The translations under genes were made by a program, and so were the position numbers. DNA of 64,000 bases from Pedobacter sandarakinus. GTDB lineage: Bacteria > Bacteroidota > Bacteroidia > Sphingobacteriales > Sphingobacteriaceae. Location of the stretch: positions 124,001 to 188,000 of the forward strand of contig NZ_JAPIVG010000002.1 in NCBI RefSeq assembly GCF_026240095.1, in the 5' to 3' direction. Below are positions 45,667 to 55,294 of this stretch, in pieces; the stretch's first letter is position 1; every line of letters starts with the position of its first letter. The notes under the pieces were generated by a model. The model made no database searches, was not told the origin of the DNA, and saw only the letters and a list, made by a program, of their open reading frames with translations.

Positions 45667-46872
45667 ATGAAAACACTTCCCGTAAAATACTTATTCATCA
45701 TGTTAATGCTTTTTTGCATATCGTGTAAGAAAGAATCAACTCAAGTTCCCGTTACCCCACCACCTGTAGAACCCCCGGTAGTGCCTGGTGCGCCGGTAGA
45801 TTATCTTAAGCTTGCTAAAGAGACCCATACTTTTACAGTGAATAACTTGCTCACCGCTAGCTATGGTTACAGGGCAAATACCACGTCGCATTCCAATAAT
45901 TGCTACGAATGGTACAATGTAAGTCAGATTTATGCAGATGCCGCAATGGTTGGTATAGGTGAAACAAGTTACTTAGCTTACATGAATAGTACATTTAAGT
46001 TTATGGAAAACATGTGGGATAAGCGAGATTTACGTGGCGGATATTTTGCTTCAGTAAATTTAGATGGTAGTGGTGCCGCTGGCGATAAATATGTTGATGA
46101 CAATGCGCTTAGCGGAATGGTATACCTTGAAGCTGCAGAAGTTACAACAGGTGCAGACAAACAGGCATATCTAGCGAAGGCTAAGGCATGTGGAGATTGG
46201 TTGATTAGTAGTGGGTTATGGGATAATGTATACGGTGGCGGATTTTGGTGGAATACTGCCAAGCCAGAAAAACCAACGCAAACCAATGGATTAACATTGC
46301 AGTTATTTCTAAAACTCTATAGCCTTACAGGCGATACCGTTTATAGAGACTGGGCCATACAGGTAAACAATTGGATCAATTCAAAAATGTTCGATATTAA
46401 TACAGGTTTGTACATCTGGAAGATAGACGGAGCAGGTGAGGGTACTAAACGCAATGATAAATTCACATACGATAATGCGATCATGGTGGAGGCTTTTCTT
46501 TTGTATAGCAAAATCATGAACGACCCATCTTATTTAACAAAAGCACAAAACCTGGGTAGGGCTATGAATACTACTTTATGGAATGCCGTTTACAAAGGTT
46601 ATGTATTTAACACCGCCGAAACAAGAATTAATCCCGCATGGTGTGCATGGGGGTCGCAAGCGATGATTAGATTATATGAAACAGATAAAGATCCAAGCTG
46701 GTTGGTTTATGCAAAGGAAAACATCAACCGTTTAAATATAGCAAATAGAAATGCAACAACTTTAGGTTACTATTTCTTTGCAGGCTTTGATGGGCAAAGC
46801 AGGTCTCCTGAAATAGAAACTGTAGATCAGGCCTGGATGCAACGTCTTCAGGCACTACTCTCTAAATACTAG
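45667..46872 (+). CDS. GH76 alpha-1,6-mannanase, lipoprotein
   Basis: Endo-alpha-1,6-mannanase of 401 residues from the ATG at 45667 (a GTG at 45631 would extend it into the hairpin). The signal ends CISC, so it is a lipoprotein, followed by a proline-rich linker (VPVTPPPVEPPVVPGAPV) that reaches from the membrane. The (alpha/alpha)6 barrel has the catalytic aspartate pair D144-D145 in KYVDDNALSG and a second acidic YDNAIMVEAF (about residue 275). It should cut the backbone of yeast-type alpha-mannan at the cell surface before SusCD uptake. Second GH76 in this operon is at 49277. Confidence 0.87.
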   Translation: MKTLPVKYLFIMLMLFCISCKKESTQVPVTPPPVEPPVVPGAPVDYLKLAKETHTFTVNNLLTASYGYRANTTSHSNNCYEWYNVSQIYADAAMVGIGETSYLAYMNSTFKFMENMWDKRDLRGGYFASVNLDGSGAAGDKYVDDNALSGMVYLEAAEVTTGADKQAYLAKAKACGDWLISSGLWDNVYGGGFWWNTAKPEKPTQTNGLTLQLFLKLYSLTGDTVYRDWAIQVNNWINSKMFDINTGLYIWKIDGAGEGTKRNDKFTYDNAIMVEAFLLYSKIMNDPSYLTKAQNLGRAMNTTLWNAVYKGYVFNTAETRINPAWCAWGSQAMIRLYETDKDPSWLVYAKENINRLNIANRNATTLGYYFFAGFDGQSRSPEIETVDQAWMQRLQALLSKY

Positions 46873-46878
46873 TAAATA

Positions 46879-46888
46879 AAATCGATTT
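46879..46888. promoter_or_regulatory. LacI-type operator-like site before the GH92 gene
   Basis: AAATCGATTT, the 10-bp core of the LacI operators at 3486, 3702 and 4602, here flanked by A on the left, so one base short of the 12-bp palindrome. It lies 8 bp before the GH92 start codon. It could link the mannan locus to the LacI regulator, or be chance. Confidence 0.35.
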
Positions 46889-46895
46889 ATACCTC

Positions 46896-49250
46896 ATGAA
46901 CATAGTCAACAAATCCCTCTTAATCTTAGCGTTATCTCTTTTTTTAGTTCCCGCATCCTATGCTCAAGATCTATTAAAATTTGTAAATCCGAATATTGGA
47001 ACAGCACATAGCAGGTGGTTCTTTTACACACCTGCTGCCGTGCCTTATGGAATGGCCAAATTAGCGCCATCTACCAACGGAAGTTACGGTAACCTGCAAG
47101 GCTGGGAGGCTGTAGGCTACGACACACGTCACAATTCAATTGAAGGATTTGTACATTTCCATGAATGGCAGGTTGGTGGAGTAAGTTTTATGCCTACTGG
47201 CGGAACTTTAAAAACAGTACCGGGGACATTGGAAACACCGGGAAGTGGATATAGGTCGGCTTTTGATCGAAAAAATGAGATCGCACAACCTGGTTACTAT
47301 TCCGTGATGCTTGATGATTATAAAATCAAGGCAGAACTTACAGCAACAGAGCGTGTTGGTTTTCATCGCTATACTTTTCCACAGAGCAACCAATCTCGTA
47401 TTATCTTATCTATCGGCAATGTTCAGGGAGAAAGCGGCCCAGTAACTGATGCGGAAGTAAAAATGATAGATGATACCCATTTCGAGGGCTATGTAATTAC
47501 TTACCCAAAATATGTGAAAACCTATGATGAAGGCGGAAGGGTTGCCATGTATTTTTATGGTGAATTAAATAAGAAACCAAATGGCGTGGGTGCTTTTGAT
47601 AAGCTTAAAACGGATGAAAATAGCCGTGTGGCAAAAGGCGAAGGCGCAGGTCTCTATCTTAATTATCAGACTAGAGCGAATGAAACGGTAGAAATTAAAG
47701 TCGGCCTTTCTTATACCTCTATTAACAATGCCAAGCTTAACCTGGGAACAGAGGCTGCCAACCTAACTTTTGAAAGTGCAAAAGCTGCAGCACAAACCGA
47801 ATGGAGGGCACAACTTGGAAAATTAAAAGTAACAGGAAATAACAACGATGATAAAGTTAAGTTTTACACCGGTTTGTATCATGCATTGCTAGGCCGTGGA
47901 ATAGCAAGCGATGTAAATGGTAATTTTCCAAGACATGATGGTACCATTGGCCAACTGCCTAAAGATGCGAAAGGCAAATTCAGTTACAACTTTATGAATA
48001 CTGATGCCATTTGGGGAGGCTTTTGGAACCTAACACAGCTTTGGGCGCTATCTTACCCAACACATTACAGCGATTTTGTACATACGCAACTTGAAATATA
48101 TAAAGAAAGAGGTTGGTTTGGAGATGGAATTGCAAATAGCAATTTTGTTTCAGGTGTTGGAACCAACTTTGTAGGATTAGCCATTGCGGGCGCTTATAAT
48201 GCGGGCATTAGAGATTATGATGTAAACCTCGCTTACAAAGCTGTGTTGGGAAATGAACTTGGCTACAAAGATAGGTTAGTTGGTTCCGGCAAGCTTGATA
48301 CAAAAAGCTTCGTTGAGAAAGGTTTTGTACCTTATTTAGAAGCCGACAAAACAGATGCTACTGGTTCACATTTCTCTGGTTCACATACCTTAGAATATAG
48401 CTACAGCGCATTTGCTGCAGCACAGTTTGCTAAAAGTTTAGGCAAAACCAGCGATTATCAGAAATTAATTGGTTTATCAAACGGTTGGAAAATCATCTTC
48501 GATAAAGATTTAAAATTAGTACGTCCGAAAATTTCATCAACAGAATTTGTAGATAAATTTGATCCACTTCAAGCCTGGAGGGGTTTTCAAGAAGGGAATG
48601 CTACGCAATATACGTTCTATGTACCTCAAAATCCTGATGGCTTAATTAAAGAAATTGGGAAAGAAACGTTCAATAAAAGGCTGAATAATATTTTCGAGAC
48701 TTCGCAACAAAATGCTTTTGGTGGCGGGAAAACAATTGATGCTTTTGCAGGGATTCAATCGCTTTATAATCATGGCAATCAGCCCAACTTGCATATTAGC
48801 TGGTTGTTTAACTATTCTGGTGCACCTTGGTTATCTCAAAAATGGACAAGGGCAATTTGCAACGAGTTTTACGGAACAGAAAGCATCCATGGATATGGTT
48901 ATGGACAGGATGAGGATCAAGGCCAACTTGGATCTTGGTACGTGATGGCTTCAATGGGTTTGTTTGATGTGAAGGGCCTTACCGACAGCAGACCAACTAT
49001 TCAGATTGGAAGTCCGTTGTTCGATAGATCTGAGATCATCCTTGGTAATGGTAAAAAGCTTATCGTGCAAACAAAGAATAATAGCAAACAGAATGTTTAC
49101 GTGCAGTCGGCACTTTGGAATGGCAAGGTGTTAAATAATGCGTGGCTTTACCGGGATATTTTAATGAAAGGTGGCACACTGCAACTTACCATGGGCAGCA
49201 AACCAAATAAAGCTTGGGGTACTAAACTTGCTCCACCATCGCAACAGTAA
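46896..49250 (+). CDS. GH92 alpha-mannosidase, secreted
   Basis: Inverting, calcium-dependent exo-alpha-mannosidase of 784 residues with signal peptide (ILALSLFLVPASYAQ). The N-terminal beta-sandwich (about 25-270) carries GFVHFHEWQVGG; the (alpha/alpha)6 domain carries acid E566 in QEGNATQYTFYVPQN and the base region GYGQDEDQGQLGSWYVM with D672 and D674, the pair spaced as in BT3990 (D642/D644). It should remove side-chain alpha-1,2/1,3-mannose in the periplasm. The operator-like core AAATCGATTT lies just upstream. It follows the first GH76 by 23 bp. Confidence 0.9.
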   Translation: MNIVNKSLLILALSLFLVPASYAQDLLKFVNPNIGTAHSRWFFYTPAAVPYGMAKLAPSTNGSYGNLQGWEAVGYDTRHNSIEGFVHFHEWQVGGVSFMPTGGTLKTVPGTLETPGSGYRSAFDRKNEIAQPGYYSVMLDDYKIKAELTATERVGFHRYTFPQSNQSRIILSIGNVQGESGPVTDAEVKMIDDTHFEGYVITYPKYVKTYDEGGRVAMYFYGELNKKPNGVGAFDKLKTDENSRVAKGEGAGLYLNYQTRANETVEIKVGLSYTSINNAKLNLGTEAANLTFESAKAAAQTEWRAQLGKLKVTGNNNDDKVKFYTGLYHALLGRGIASDVNGNFPRHDGTIGQLPKDAKGKFSYNFMNTDAIWGGFWNLTQLWALSYPTHYSDFVHTQLEIYKERGWFGDGIANSNFVSGVGTNFVGLAIAGAYNAGIRDYDVNLAYKAVLGNELGYKDRLVGSGKLDTKSFVEKGFVPYLEADKTDATGSHFSGSHTLEYSYSAFAAAQFAKSLGKTSDYQKLIGLSNGWKIIFDKDLKLVRPKISSTEFVDKFDPLQAWRGFQEGNATQYTFYVPQNPDGLIKEIGKETFNKRLNNIFETSQQNAFGGGKTIDAFAGIQSLYNHGNQPNLHISWLFNYSGAPWLSQKWTRAICNEFYGTESIHGYGYGQDEDQGQLGSWYVMASMGLFDVKGLTDSRPTIQIGSPLFDRSEIILGNGKKLIVQTKNNSKQNVYVQSALWNGKVLNNAWLYRDILMKGGTLQLTMGSKPNKAWGTKLAPPSQQ

Positions 49251-49276
49251 AATAAGGTTGCTTAAAATCTAAGTGG

Positions 49277-50455
49277 ATGAAGTATATTTTGTTAGTATCT
49301 ATCTTGTTTTTATCGCTGAAAGGTAGCGCTCAAAAAGCTTACTATAACGAGCTTTATGCACAACGAGCAGATAGCATGTTTGTTAAAATCTGGAATTATT
49401 ACCACATCAAACAGTATCCAGGGCTATTTACGGAGAATTATCCCTCAGGTAAAAATGTAGCACTGGATTATTTCCAGGGTGCACAGGTTAATGAAAAACC
49501 AGTGAGTTTCTTGTGGCCATTTTCAGGTATGTTTTCTGCGGCTAATGTGCTCATTAGGTTCCCAAAACTTAAAGTTAGATACACTAAGTTTTTAGATACG
49601 CTAACTCATGGAGTGCTGGCTTATCGAGATACCTCTCGACTGCCGGTAGGCTATCAGGCTTATCCTGCAAAATTAGAAAAGGCCGATCGTTATTATGACG
49701 ATAATGCATTGGTTTGCATAGATTATGCGGAAAGCTTCCTCAATACCGGAGATGCCAGTTATATCCCTAAGGCAAAGGAAGTATTTTCCTTTATTACCAC
49801 TGGCTGGGATGAAAAATTGGGTGGAGGCGTATACTGGCTCGAGGGACATAAAGATCAGAAACCGGCTTGTAGTAACGGAATGGCAACATTAGCGGCACTG
49901 AAATTATATCAATGTACAAATGATACCCTTTACTTAAACTGGGGTAAGCGTTTTTACCAATGGATGTTTATGCACCTTAGAAATAAGGAGGGCATTTATT
50001 ACAATGATATTAAGATGGATGGGAAAACTAACCCAACGTATTACACCTATAATACAGGTTCCATGTTAGAAGCATCTGTTTTACTTTACAATATTACCAA
50101 ACAAAAAAACTATTTGGATGAAGCGCACTTGGTTGCAAAAAATGCTTACAATTTCTTCACTGTTAGCAAGGGGAAAAAAGACCTACAGTTCCAGATTGAT
50201 TTACCATGGTTCGTTACCGTACTTTTTCGCGGTTATGAATCTCTTTACCACATTGATCATAATCCCGAATACTTGAAAACAATTACTAAAGATTTAGATA
50301 GGGCATGGGTAACTTCAAAAGATAAATATGGTTTAATAGCTGCGAAATGGGCTACAGATGATGCAGCTAAAAAGAAACCCAAGTGGCTTTTAGATCAAGG
50401 TTGTATTGCTGAGCTCTATGCGAGAATAAGTTTGTTAAATATCAAAAACGACTAA
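49277..50455 (+). CDS. GH76 alpha-1,6-mannanase, periplasmic
   Basis: A 392-residue GH76 with a simple signal peptide (MKYILLVSILFLSLKGSAQ) and no lipobox, so periplasmic. The catalytic aspartates are D141-D142 in RYYDDNALVC, and a second motif NTGSMLEASVLL occurs near residue 265. It differs clearly from the lipoprotein GH76 at 45667 in location and sequence: the pair would cut mannan outside and mannan oligosaccharides inside. It lies 26 bp after GH92 and 7 bp before the ROK kinase. Confidence 0.85.
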   Translation: MKYILLVSILFLSLKGSAQKAYYNELYAQRADSMFVKIWNYYHIKQYPGLFTENYPSGKNVALDYFQGAQVNEKPVSFLWPFSGMFSAANVLIRFPKLKVRYTKFLDTLTHGVLAYRDTSRLPVGYQAYPAKLEKADRYYDDNALVCIDYAESFLNTGDASYIPKAKEVFSFITTGWDEKLGGGVYWLEGHKDQKPACSNGMATLAALKLYQCTNDTLYLNWGKRFYQWMFMHLRNKEGIYYNDIKMDGKTNPTYYTYNTGSMLEASVLLYNITKQKNYLDEAHLVAKNAYNFFTVSKGKKDLQFQIDLPWFVTVLFRGYESLYHIDHNPEYLKTITKDLDRAWVTSKDKYGLIAAKWATDDAAKKKPKWLLDQGCIAELYARISLLNIKND

Positions 50456-50462
50456 AATAAAA

Positions 50463-51323
50463 ATGAATAAAGACGTTGTCTTGGGTGTAGATATTGGCGG
50501 TTCACATATTACCGCCGCACTCATCAATATAAAAAATGGTTGCATCATAGATGGCTCTTTACAACGAAGTAAAGTAAATGCCCAAGGCAGTGCAGAGGAG
50601 ATTATAAGTTCTTGGTGTAAGGTTATGCAAGCGAGTCTTGGCTGTGCTGATCATGCTGGAAAAATAGCTATAGCCATGCCTGGCCCGTTTGATTACCACA
50701 ATGGGATTTCTTATGTTAAAGATTTGGGTAAGTTTGATCGCCTTTATGGCTTAAACGTGAAATCGCTTATTCTTGAAGCTCTGAATATGCCTATAGAAAA
50801 CATTGTTTTTATTAATGATGCAGCCTGCTTTCTTCAAGGAGAACTTTACCACGGTTCGGTTACAGATAAACGCAACGTAATCGGATTCACCCTCGGTACC
50901 GGCTTCGGTTCTGCTACAAGCATAAATGGGTTGGCTCAGGATGCCGAATATTGGAAGTATCCTTTCATGGGTGGTACTTGCGAAACATTTTTCTCTTCTA
51001 GGTGGTTTGTGGCGAAGTATCAGCAATATTCTGGTAAGGCCATTATGGATGTAAAAACCATTATTGATGAAGTAGAGATTGCTGAACCCATGTTGCGGGT
51101 TTTCGACGAATTCAGCATGAACTTGGGGGCTTTCCTATCTAAATTGCACAAGCAACAATCATTTGAATGTGCAGTAATTGGCGGCAACATCGCGAAAGCT
51201 TCTACGCTTTTTCTCCCACAACTACAATCGTATTTACAGGCACGATCGGTAGACTTTCCTATAAAAATTTCTAAACTTGGCGAAGACGCCGCCTTAATTG
51301 GAGCTGCATGTGCAATTGCCTGA
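50463..51323 (+). CDS. ROK-family kinase, probable mannokinase
   Basis: A 286-residue ROK kinase, a paralog of the one at 3733-4626 with which it shares GVDIGGSHITA, AIAMPGPFDYHNG and NDAACFLQGELYHGS; the catalytic aspartate is D119. As in the paralog, the ROK zinc motif CxCGxxGCxE is missing (segment PFMGGTCETFFSSRWF). In the mannan operon it should convert mannose to mannose-6-phosphate for the isomerase at the operon's start. It is the last gene, 84 bp before a terminator. Confidence 0.83.
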   Translation: MNKDVVLGVDIGGSHITAALINIKNGCIIDGSLQRSKVNAQGSAEEIISSWCKVMQASLGCADHAGKIAIAMPGPFDYHNGISYVKDLGKFDRLYGLNVKSLILEALNMPIENIVFINDAACFLQGELYHGSVTDKRNVIGFTLGTGFGSATSINGLAQDAEYWKYPFMGGTCETFFSSRWFVAKYQQYSGKAIMDVKTIIDEVEIAEPMLRVFDEFSMNLGAFLSKLHKQQSFECAVIGGNIAKASTLFLPQLQSYLQARSVDFPIKISKLGEDAALIGAACAIA

Positions 51324-51406
51324 AGTGTTTAAGTGGAGTTGTAAGTTTTCCCATGGATTAATCTTAGTGCTCATCAGGCATTAGCCGTAAACTTTAAAAG
51401 CGATTG

Positions 51407-51438
51407 AATCTGCAGCCCAAAGGTTTGCGGATTTTTTT
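51407..51438 (+). terminator. Intrinsic terminator of the alpha-mannan operon
   Basis: AATCTGCAGCCC pairs with GGTTTGCGGATT across a three-base AAA loop with one mismatch and G-U pairs, followed by seven T residues. It lies 84 bp after the ROK kinase stop on the plus strand. Confidence 0.6.
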
Positions 51439-52019
51439 GCTTAATGCGAATTTAAATAACTTTACTATTGTATAAGATCCTGGTAGCTAAAATGTTGTTC
51501 AGTGGTAAGTAATGCAAGCCGTTAGCAGAACTTTCTAGTTTGTTAAGTATTGAAATTCTAAGTTATAATTATCTTTCCTGTCGATCTGATACGCTAGCAG
51601 CCACAATATCATCAATGTAAAGAAAGTGGAATGCGCCAACTTACAATCGCTCATCTCCTACATAACTGAGCAGTTCAAGCTGAGGACAATGCGATCCTAA
51701 AACTATTTTCCATTCATGCCGGAATTTAACTGGCTGAATAGGAAAGGCAGTGCAATAAATAAAAATAGCTTGGATACACCACCTCATTACAGATGCAGCA
51801 AGGGGCTTTTAATTTTCCGGCAATGCCACAACCGAATTTAAATGCTTGTGTCCATAATTTTTTCGCTTTTTTTTAATGTGGTTTTAGCGTATTACCGAAT
51901 TTTTCTCACCGGTGATTATCTATAAGTAAATCAAGTAGTTATTAAAAAATACTAATGTGCATTAAGCGTATTAAAAAATTTATAAATATCTATATATCAG
52001 GTATTTACGATAATTTTTA

Positions 52020-52052
52020 TTTGGATTTAAGCTAATGAATATTCTATATTTA
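52020..52052 (+). promoter_or_regulatory. Candidate promoter of the tandem SusCD operon
   Basis: TTTG (52020-52023), 21 nt, then TATATTTA (52045-52052), one base off the TAnnTTTG box. The first SusC ATG is 44 bp further on. Confidence 0.5.
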
Positions 52053-52095
52053 CCTCGCCAAAAATTTTGGACTATCAACAACCAAATTAAACTGT

Positions 52096-55000
52096 ATGAG
52101 GAAAATTCTACTGAAAAGAATTTTGCGGAAAATATCTGCACTGATAATGTGGTGTCTATTTCTGCAAATTAATGCACTAGCTGCTCGCCCAAATAAGCCT
52201 GAGCTAAATCATCTGGCAAGCTATCTAATTTCATCAACTTCAATAGCTAATCTGCCGCCAGCTTCTTTATTGTTCGCAGATGTAACTGGGGTGGTATTAG
52301 ACAGTCAGGGCTACCCATTGCCCGGCACCAGTGTTCGGGTTAAAGGATCTCAAAATGCAGTATCAACCAATGAAGATGGTAAGTTTGCTATGCGAAATGT
52401 TGCGCCAGATGACATTCTGGTTATAACTAGCATAGGTTACAAAGAGCAAGAGGTTGCAGTTAAGGGACGAACGAACCTGCAAATTACATTGGAAGAAGAT
52501 ACCAAGGGACTAGAAGAGGTGATTGTGGTGGGTTACGGAACACAGAAAAAAGCGAGTGTAACCGCGGCAATATCGCAAATCAGTTCGGAAGATATCATGA
52601 AATCGCCAACGCCTAACCCAACCAACAGTCTTATTGGTAGGTTACCTGGTTTAATTGCAGTACAAACGAGTGGTCAACCAGGCGCAGATGCTTCTACAAT
52701 TAGAATTAGGGGTATTGCAACTTTAAATTCTGCCTCTGCATCTGCCATTGTAGTAGTAGATGGTATCGAGCGACCAAGTTTTGCAGATGTAGATCCCAAT
52801 GAGATAGAAACGGTATCTATTTTAAAAGATGCTGCGTCCACAGCGATATACGGGTTGAAAGGGGCTAACGGCGTAATCGTAATCACTACTAAAGTTGGTA
52901 AGATCGGGAAACCAAGGGTTACCTACACTGGTAATTATGCTGCGCAAACTTATACCGGTTTAGCTGTTGGCTTGCCTGCTTTGGAGAATGCAACCCTGCT
53001 AAATAGGGCATATTTGAACGATAATAAGGCAGCGCCTTTTTCTGATGATGCCATACGGAAATTTGCTGATAAATCTGATCCGATAGGTTACCCAGACGTG
53101 CAATGGTTTGACTATTTGACCAGGAAATATTATTCTCAAACGCAGCACAACATCAATATCAATGGCGGAACAAAAATTGCCAAATACTTCGTATCTGCGG
53201 GTTATTCATTTCAGGATGGTATTTTTAAAAAGTTTGATTCTCCCTATGGGATTAACACTGTACCAAATTACAACCGTTACAATTTCAGATCGAATGTTGA
53301 TTTAACCCTGAATAAAGATTTCACTGTTGGTATTAAACTTGGAGGTCGTTTTGCTAACCGATACCAACCTTCAGGTTTGTTATCTGCTTCTGCTTTCTCT
53401 TACGATACCATTGAAGGTATGATCTCTCGGATTTTACAGGTACCTGCGTACGCATATCCGGTAACTTTACCTGATGGAAGAATTACTGCTAATCCAAATG
53501 TTGGTACCAATATCTGGAATCCATTTGCAATTCTTACCCGTTATGGTACCCGTAACGATGATATAAATACGATTGAAAGTACTTTTAATTTAGATTACAA
53601 ACTGGATTTTGTTACCAAGGGCTTGTCGTTTAAAACCATTTTTGCATATGATTCTTATTACAACAATGTTGAAAGAAGGAATGCCAACTGGGCAGCCTAT
53701 GTTTTTAATCCAATAACCAGGGAGGCAACTTTATCTACTGATACACGCAATAGAGATGAACCACTGGGTGCTGTACAAAATGGAGGTGTAACATCTGGTA
53801 GCACCAACATGAACATTCAAACTTCATTTAATTACGCAAGGACTTTTGGTAAACACAGTGTTAATGGAATGATTCTGGCTCGGAGAGAATTGATTCGTAC
53901 TACGGGTGATAACTCATTTAGTGCACCGCCCAGGGCAGCTCAGGGTTTGGCGGCACGGTTATTCTATGAATATGATAGCCGATATATTGTCGAGGTAAAT
54001 GGCACGTATAACGGTTCAGAGAACTTCGCCCCTGGATTGAGATACGGTCTGTTTCCTTCCATTTCTGCAGGATGGACATTAACCAACGAATCCTTTTTCA
54101 AAAAGAATAACCTGCTAACCTATTTAAAAATCAGGGGTAGCTACGGTTTGGTTGGCAATGATAGAATTGCAGACCAGCGATTTCTATTCCTTACATCATA
54201 CTCAGCAAATGCTGCCTCCCCATTTGGAAATCCACTATCTATAACCAATTTTCCTACTTTGTTTATCAATTCCACATCATTGGGTAACGATCAGGTAACG
54301 TGGGAAACTGGCTATAAAAGCAACATCGGCCTAGAGGCCCGTTTGTTTAAAGATCATTTAAAACTCAATGTGGACTTGTTTGACGAAACGCGAAAAAACA
54401 TTTTAACAGCGGCGCTGAGCGGATCCCAGCTTTTTGGTCATGCCTATCCGCGTTTGAATGTGGGTGAGGTTTACAATAAAGGCTATGAAGTAGAATTGGA
54501 TTATCAAGCTAACATCGGGCAGGTATCACTTGGTTTGAATGCCCAAGTTGGTTATGCAAAAAACCAGATTGTTGAGAATGACGAACCTGATAACCTCCCA
54601 GATCGGGATGCTAGAAAAGGCAAAAGCGTTGGCCAATTTATTGGATATAAAACCGACGGCTTTTATACTTCTCAGGCAGATATAGATGCGTCGCCAAAAC
54701 AGCAAGGTTTTAATCCTATACCTGGCGACTTAAAAATGAGAGACTTAGATGGCGATGGTTTAATCACTACATTAGATCAAACATCGATCGGCTATACCAA
54801 TAATCCCGAGTACGTTTACAGTTTTACACCTCGGGTTGCTTTTAAAGGGTTCAGCCTATCCGTAATGTTTCAGGGCGCTGCCCATGTAAGTTCTAATGTA
54901 ATCCTATCGGAACAGAATAATGGTCAGCAGATGTATCCATTCATGCTGAATTCATGGACACCAGAAAACGCAGCAACAGCCACTTGGCCGGCGCTGCACT

Positions 55001-55293
55001 CTAGAGGTACAGCATCATTAAACTATGCACTAAATGATTTTACGCTGCAAAATGCTGCTTACCTAAAAATCAGGAATGTTGAAATAGCTTACAACCTACC
55101 CAAAGCTTGGTCTACTGCTTTAAAGCTGAGCAACATCAGGATTTTTACAAACGGACAAAATATTTATACATGGACCAAATTTAAGATGTATTTAGATCCT
55201 GAGAATTTGAATGTGGTAAACCAGACTTTTCCACTGCAATCTCTTTACCCAAGTTCCAGAGTTTACAATTTTGGATTGAACATTAATTTTTAA
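52096..55293 (+). CDS. SusC-like TonB-dependent transporter, first of a tandem pair
   Basis: A 1065-residue SusC/RagA transporter. Order: signal region with ILRKISALIMWCLFLQINALAA, carboxypeptidase-D-like domain (VTGVVLDSQGYPLPGTSVRV, about 70-135), TonB box EEVIVVGYGTQKK, plug with DAASTAIYGLKGANGVIVITTK, and barrel ending YNFGLNINF. It is separated from its SusD by only one base. The tandem arrangement with a second SusCD pair suggests two related oligosaccharides or a hierarchical uptake. No own regulator is encoded nearby; the substrate may be the one cut by the GH2 enzyme at 61988. Confidence 0.93.
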   Translation: MRKILLKRILRKISALIMWCLFLQINALAARPNKPELNHLASYLISSTSIANLPPASLLFADVTGVVLDSQGYPLPGTSVRVKGSQNAVSTNEDGKFAMRNVAPDDILVITSIGYKEQEVAVKGRTNLQITLEEDTKGLEEVIVVGYGTQKKASVTAAISQISSEDIMKSPTPNPTNSLIGRLPGLIAVQTSGQPGADASTIRIRGIATLNSASASAIVVVDGIERPSFADVDPNEIETVSILKDAASTAIYGLKGANGVIVITTKVGKIGKPRVTYTGNYAAQTYTGLAVGLPALENATLLNRAYLNDNKAAPFSDDAIRKFADKSDPIGYPDVQWFDYLTRKYYSQTQHNININGGTKIAKYFVSAGYSFQDGIFKKFDSPYGINTVPNYNRYNFRSNVDLTLNKDFTVGIKLGGRFANRYQPSGLLSASAFSYDTIEGMISRILQVPAYAYPVTLPDGRITANPNVGTNIWNPFAILTRYGTRNDDINTIESTFNLDYKLDFVTKGLSFKTIFAYDSYYNNVERRNANWAAYVFNPITREATLSTDTRNRDEPLGAVQNGGVTSGSTNMNIQTSFNYARTFGKHSVNGMILARRELIRTTGDNSFSAPPRAAQGLAARLFYEYDSRYIVEVNGTYNGSENFAPGLRYGLFPSISAGWTLTNESFFKKNNLLTYLKIRGSYGLVGNDRIADQRFLFLTSYSANAASPFGNPLSITNFPTLFINSTSLGNDQVTWETGYKSNIGLEARLFKDHLKLNVDLFDETRKNILTAALSGSQLFGHAYPRLNVGEVYNKGYEVELDYQANIGQVSLGLNAQVGYAKNQIVENDEPDNLPDRDARKGKSVGQFIGYKTDGFYTSQADIDASPKQQGFNPIPGDLKMRDLDGDGLITTLDQTSIGYTNNPEYVYSFTPRVAFKGFSLSVMFQGAAHVSSNVILSEQNNGQQMYPFMLNSWTPENAATATWPALHSRGTASLNYALNDFTLQNAAYLKIRNVEIAYNLPKAWSTALKLSNIRIFTNGQNIYTWTKFKMYLDPENLNVVNQTFPLQSLYPSSRVYNFGLNINF

Positions 55294-55294
55294 C

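Larger units (their letters stand above)
51324..52095. other. Intergenic region between the mannan and tandem SusCD loci
   Basis: 772 bp without a gene. It holds a terminator near 51407-51438 and a promoter candidate at 52020-52052. The middle, about 51450-52000, shows no ORF, tRNA or clear repeat that I can recognise; it may hold a decayed gene or regulatory sites. Confidence 0.5.

Noticed and set aside
51450..52000. Possible small gene or RNA in the 772-bp gap
   Set aside because: No open frame of useful length, no tRNA-like fold and no strong hairpin other than the terminator could be seen.
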